This document shows, piece by piece, positions 1 through 6,200 of a stretch of DNA of 10,971 bases. Source of the stretch: Cephalothrix spiralis (taxonomy: Eukaryota; Nemertea; Palaeonemertea; Archinemertea; Cephalotrichidae); contig JAUCNG010386370.1 of NCBI GenBank assembly GCA_032353305.1, positions 1-10,971 of the forward strand, written 5' to 3'. Made by a program: the position numbers and the translations under genes. Below the pieces are notes generated by a model. That model was given only the letters and a program-made list of their open reading frames with translations, was not told where the DNA came from and searched no databases. Each line of letters begins with the position of its first letter. Positions within the stretch are counted from its first letter, which is position 1.

Positions 1-206
1 GAATTTTCTTTAAAACATGATTTATTTTATTGTAATGCATGCTCTAGATATTATATGACAATGCAATCTCATAATGAATCGCACGGCCTGAATAAAATAT
101 TTTTGACACACGTTGTAAATCTTGTAAATCATGTCTAATATTTATCATGTATATTTCTTGAAACACCCAGTACTGTATATTGCGAAGTTAACCTTAAACT
201 AGTATT
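1..206 (+). other. 5' flank / putative 5' UTR
   Basis: AT-rich, with no coding potential. A TATAT string near 176-180 lies only about 27 bp before the ATG, too close to serve as a TATA box for a transcript with a useful leader. The promoter is therefore either TATA-less in this stretch or lies outside the window, possibly behind a non-coding first exon. Confidence 0.4.
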
Positions 207-225
207 ATGGAGCCCGACGATTCTC
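207..225 (+). CDS. PLA2G15: Coding exon 1 (start codon, residues 1-6 plus one base)
   Basis: This short exon encodes MEPDDS and the first base of Arg7. The ATG has A at -3 and G at +4, a strong initiation context, and an in-frame TAA lies upstream at 195-197, so the frame cannot extend further 5' in this exon. The donor gtgagt at 226 is near consensus. The one-base overhang joins exon 2 in frame and adds more acidic, proline-rich tail, as exon 2 itself has. The main doubt is that so small an exon could be mispredicted; translation could instead start at Met38 (1164). Confidence 0.72.
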
Positions 226-3200
226 GTGAGTATCAGATTATTCATGTTATTGTTCATGTTTTCTGTAAATCCAAAATTTTGTTTATTTGTAGGTTTAAAT
301 CATGGCGATATAATTTTCAAACTGTTTACACCTTGACCTTACCCAAAATGTACAGTTCTTTTTAAAAATTGGTATGAGATTCTCCACCCTATTCATGATA
401 TTTTAAAAACACAACAGGGGTTTAAATTTCAACTGTGTTCATTTTGAATATAATCATATACATGACATACATATATGTAGCATTTATTGTTAATGACAAA
501 TGTTCCAGATTACTTTTGTGTATTCTTAAAATGATCTTTTAAGAAATTGTAAAAATTTTTTAATGCTGTTGAATTTTTTTTTTAAATTCTAAGTGCGCCG
601 GGAAATGTTTTCCAAAATTCTAATTTTTGCAAGACACCCATCAAATTTGAGTACGTACTCAAACTTTTTTCTATCCCCGAGTACCATTTAAAAATTCGAA
701 TGAGGGCCCTGATGGGGTTAAACGGGATCCGGGATAGGCCATAAATGGACCTTACGGGATCGGGATAGGCCAATGGAACGGGATTCGGGAAAATGGGGAC
801 CTAACGGTAACTGGAGAAGGAAAATTGAAATTAAACGACAGCGGGAGACGGGAAATTGAAATAAGAGGGTTATGGAGACGGGAAATGAAAACCAGACGAA
901 AACGGAGACGTGAAATGGAATAATAACGTATAACGGGATGGCAAACGGGACGGGATTTTTCACAAACGGGATCGGGATAGAGCCTTTTTTCTAAACGGGA
1001 TCGGGATAGAGACCCCCCATCTGGGCCCTCTCGAATGATATAATTTTAACCCAGTTAATCTGTCTTTTTAGGAGATCCAGAAGTTGGCTCTGATAATAAT
1101 GCTTATATCGCTGAAAATCCGCCGTCATTCGTTCCCCCTCCACGGCCAGATGTTACAGATGAAATGGCTGAAGTTCCAGACAGTTTCCCACCACCGCCTG
1201 AAACATCCAATGAGGATAAAGATGACCCTGTGTCGCCTGGTCACGTGACTCCTGTTGTGCTCATTAGTGGTCAAAAGGAACCTCAAAAATCCACACAACC
1301 GGCCCCTGAAAAAAATGGCCCGGCGAAAGGGGCCGTTAGATTTGATGTAGAAGAAGACCCAAAAGCAAAAAGGCTTAGAGAGGAGAAGAAGAAAAGGAAG
1401 AAGAACAAAATTATCTGCTGTATCTGTACCCTCTTCTGGCTATGTGCCTTCTTAGGAGCCGGCATTGGTATTGGGTATGCAATTTTTGGTGAGTAAGGTT
1501 TTTCTAATTGATTGATTTACGGGCGAACTTTTTAACAAATCTCATCGGCGCGGCGGTGGAAAGAGAAAACTCTCTGTAGGTTCAGAAATTGGATATATTC
1601 AATTCCCTCTGCTATATGAGAATATTGATATGCATAATCTGACTATTGTGACTATTAAACTTCACTACAAAATCTGATGACAAAAAAGAATACAAGCAAA
1701 AGAGAAAAACAACATAGTTTCGATATATACAATTTAAGAGTTAGACTAAACGAAAGCGCCCGCGATGATTTCTTAGCACAAATTTTGTAAACAAATGCAT
1801 CATTGGGTAGCCTAGAACGGTTATAGTTTAATAACTGCTGATGACACTATATATGAATACACTTTAAAATATTACAAATATATTTGCAGTGTATTACAAC
1901 ACTGCATTCGTTCCGGAACTCGGGCTAAAACCCTCGTTCCAAAACTTGTGCAGTTTCAAAATCGAATTACCGTAGTAAAACAGTCAATAATATTATAGTA
2001 ATAACATGAACATTATTAAAGGGGCAGACATCATTGAAAATTGGTGAAAGGGGGTTCGGACCGTTGTAGAAAACCGTTATTCGACTCGTTTCCGTGTTTT
2101 AAAACCGTTAATATGCTTAATTATAAAACTGTATAATATATTTTTTCAGGGTATCTAAGCCAGCCTCCAAATACCGTACCTATCGTACTTGGTAAGTACC
2201 GTGCTAAACAGTTTTTTCTTCTTCAAAAAGTCTTCTTCTTCTGTTTCTTATATCACAAAGCCTGTTTTGTCGTACAAGGGATGGAATGAAATACTTAATA
2301 GCCAGAATTCTAAGCTAATAACAATCTAGCCTCAACGTGGCAACCACCCTGTGGCTGCAGATATGCGTTACCGTTATTATTCCATTTACCGTCTCCCTGC
2401 TGTCGTTTAATTTCCCGTTAGGGCCGCCATTTCCCGAATCCCGTGTCCAATTCTGTGGGCTTATCCCGATCCCGTAAGGCTATTTAGGGCATATCCCTGA
2501 TCCCATTAACCCCCATCTGGGCCCTTGTCTAAGATCCTTAAAATATATATTGGTGAGAAAATAATCTGTTCCGAGGGGTAAATGAGAGGTTATAGTCTTG
2601 TATACTTTTCCATATAAATCCGAAAAAATAATACGGATTAAAAGCGATCTTTTATCTTTAATACCGTACAATTAAAAAAGAACGATTTACCCTCGAATCT
2701 GCTTATTCACACATACAAACGGAAAAGGGACTCCTCCGTTTTTGTAAATATAAATAAACATCTCTGCTTTAAATTTTTCAGTGCCAGGACTTGGAGCATC
2801 CCAAATGCAATTTCAATCGAAAAGTGGTGATCTACCTTGCATGTTGAGTGCTGGTAAATGGAAGTCTATATGGGTTGGTCTGGAGTACTTGGCACAACAG
2901 AACTGTTTAGTCGATAATTTGAGGTAAATTATTTGCTCTTATACTCCAGAGATACGAGGGAGTAGTAATAGTCTTTGACTTCAGACCGTGCGTTGGAGAA
3001 ATCTGTTAATCCATTTAAATAATCGGTGAATCTAATCCGTTAATCTGTTCGGATTATCTTACTTACCTATTGGAATAACGAAATAGGTAAGTAATTAAAA
3101 AAAACTGACACTGCGTTCGGATTAGATTAACTGATTTTTTAAAACGGATTATCCGATTTCTCCACCGCACGGTCTGAAGTCAAAAATTATTAATACTGAG

Positions 3201-6200
3201 GGGCGTTCAATAAGTAATGAGAAATTTTTGGGAAGGGTACCTGGAGTAATCTAATCACAATTCCCTTCTAGTATAACCTACATGTAGGTATGGTTATTGT
3301 GACCAAATCCCAAGTCCGTATCTGCGTTGCTATGGTAACAGTAGCACGTGGACTGCAGCAGGTTTTTGCCTGACATGCATGCCTCCTTCATTTCTTCCTT
3401 TGAATAAAGTTGTTGGTTTACCGACAAAGTAATCTCGTCGCCGCACCGATCGGGGGGAAAAGAATAATTTTTTTTAACTTTTTTAACTGACGTTTTTTTT
3501 TATTCGACGACTTCGACGTCTGAAATTTCCGTCGTCGGTAAAAAAACATTTTTTGGAAATTTAGGTCGCAGGTGTCCGTAAACCAAGCAATTAAAAAAGG
3601 CCTAAATATTACTGTATGGGTGGATGGTTGGTTCAATTTGATTAGGCTACACGAACTTCAACTCTACCTATATGGCCACGTGGAATTACTCGTTATCGAA
3701 CCAAACATTTACAGTAATATTGTAGTAATCATATTAAGTCACAATATAACGTTAGCTTACTATTATAAGTACATTTTGTTGGGACACACTGTATAATTTG
3801 TTATTCTGTTTATAGACTTGAATACGATGCCGCCACGAATACAACTAAGGATCCAAAAGGAATTGTTCGAACATTACCATTTGGGAAGCCAGATAGTGTA
3901 AGATGGCTTGATAACACTAAAATTGTCCGCGAAATTCCAAGGTGTAAGTTTTTCTTTCATTTATATTCATAAAAAATTTTAATATCAAATCAGGTCCCTA
4001 CAGGCCTCTGACTGGATTCAGGACCCCTGACTAATATTTCATAGAACGCCAATATCAGATCAGTGACTCGTTCTTCGTGTCTGAAATTTGTCTTTTACAT
4101 TATATGAATCACAATTCACAATACTTACAAGTGAAATGACGTTTAAATACTAAAAGTGATTGTGCTTGAAAATCGTGGGGGCTAAATGGGAACCGGGATA
4201 CTCTTAACGGCCCTTAACGCCCCTTAATAACTTGGTTTACGGACACCGCCGGTAAAAATTTCCGAAAAATGAAAAAAAAAAAAAAATAAATAAATAAAAA
4301 TTTTACCGCCGCCGACGGACATTTTTAGAAACTAATATAATAATATTTTTTTTACCGCCGACAGATTTTCCTGACGTCGAATTAGAAAAAAATCGTCGGA
4401 AAAATGGAAATAAAATTTTTTTTTTACCGCCGCCGGCGGGATTTTTTTGAAAAGTTTGTCCGTAAACCAAGTAATTAAAAAATGAGGACTAATACAAATG
4501 CCTCTAAGCACTCACCAATGCAAAAATACTATAAAAAGCTTGATTTCGGGTTAATATATGGCAAACAGGGGGGGGGTAGATTTTAACAAATGGGATCGGG
4601 ATAAAGCATATTTTTTAAACGGGATCGGGATAGAGACCCTCCCCCCACTGGGCCTTCGGTAATATTTGCTGTTTAACAATCATCAATTCAAAAAAATAAC
4701 AAAAGACGAAATTCCTCATAGTCAGTTATCAACAAATTATCGGCCCGTGATGAGAAGCATCTGTCATTTTAATATGTTGTAGGATTTATAGAATATTTTT
4801 TCTGCATTGCAGTTACCATTTACAACAACATGATCGACAAAATTTCTGAGATGAAGGACTACAGTAAAGCTGAAAACATCTTTGGAGCACCATTTGATTT
4901 CAGAAAAGGGCCAGGTATTTCTAAATCTATTAAAGAATTTTCTTAAATCAAGACTAGTCAGATTGACATTAATGTCCAGTTAAAAACTATCTACTCAAGT
5001 ATCTGGAAGTCATTTGTAATCCAATTAGAAAACCGACATTGCTTCCGCATATAAAATGAAAATCGGCTACGCCACGAAAGTGGCAACATTTAGAAGCGCC
5101 GGCCTTGCTCAAGTTGTTGTATGTGAAAAACCGAAGATATATGGTGCCGCATTTTATATTGTTTGGATGTTTAAAGAGTATGAACACAAAACAATATGCA
5201 AATGATCCAATAAGTTTGAAGTCTGGTATAACAAATAATTAAAAACGTATTATAATCTATTTTTACTGGCATTGCATGCAAAAACGCAAAGAAAAAAACA
5301 ATTTTACCAATTTTTTATTATTTCGTAGAATTATTCCGTGTATTTCTGAAACAGAATTCATACGGAATATAAGTTTGTAAAAAAAAATTTTCTTATATAG
5401 AGGGTGTAAACTAACTCGGGCAACGGCCAAAAAATTAAGGCGGACAAAGATTCACTAAGCTTTCGCTCTTGCGAGTATTTGTTATTTGTTATACCAGAGA
5501 AATAAATTTAATATGATTTTTGGGAATTTTAATGACCATTTCTCATTTCGTCATTTCGAATGAACCATCTTGCAGCAGATCAAGGCAACACAATTCAGTA
5601 GTCTAGTCTAGTTTTTCTCAATTCAAGAAATGCTTTTTTTACTAATATTATTTTCTTCCTCTATCTATTCAGATGAGCTAATAACTTTCTTCAATGACGT
5701 AAAAAAAGAAATTGAATTCGCCTTTAAACTGAATAGGACCAAAGTCATCCTTATTGCACATAGTTACGGAGCTGTGCTTATGAACCATTTCCTCGTCAAC
5801 CAAGCGAAATCGTGGAAAGAAGATTATATTGCGGCGTTCATCTCTCTTGCCGGTCCTTATGCGGGCTCCATGAAAACAGTTAGGATGTTAGCATCAGGTA
5901 AGTGGACATTTGACTAAAATCAGTAATATTGGTGGATAAGGGTCATATTGGAGTATATCGGAATCCGTAAAATGGCCGTTTGGTCCGTAAAAATGCCTAA
6001 ATCTATACCGTAATCCGTAAAAAGGCTTTAATCTAAAACGTTATACGTAAAATGGCCTTTCCCCGGAGAGCGTAAAAGTCTAAAATGTCATTTTAGGTAA
6101 ACGTAAAGCGTAAAATGGCATTGTATCGTAAAACGAAATCCGTAAAATGACATTCTATTGTTAACGGAAACCGTAAAAAACGGCATTCTAACGTAAACCG

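Noticed and set aside
176-180. TATAT as a TATA box
   Set aside because: At about 27 bp before the start codon it would place the transcription start almost on the ATG.
582-963. Minus-strand ORFs over 582-773 and 718-963
   Set aside because: They are translations of the family A MITE and its flank; low-complexity repeat peptides with no family match.
1283-1465. Minus-strand ORF across exon 2
   Set aside because: It is the antisense shadow of the Lys-rich and transmembrane coding sequence.
1164-1496. Open frame starting at Met38 as the true gene start
   Set aside because: The frame continues upstream through 1072 with similar proline-rich, acidic content and joins in phase to an ATG exon with strong context at 207. 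Met38 remains only a fallback start.
3572-3796. ORF encoding 74 residues in intron 4
   Set aside because: It begins inside the right end of a family B MITE and has no recognisable content.
4987-5187. Minus-strand ORF in intron 6
   Set aside because: Short frame in unique intron sequence, no family match, no associated signals.
5630-5917. Separate protein with signal-peptide-like start MLFLLILFSSSIYS running into exon 7
   Set aside because: The hydrophobic start is the translation of a pyrimidine-rich splice-acceptor tract. A protein starting there would lack the first strand and lid of the enzyme, and the frame runs through the gtaagt donor.
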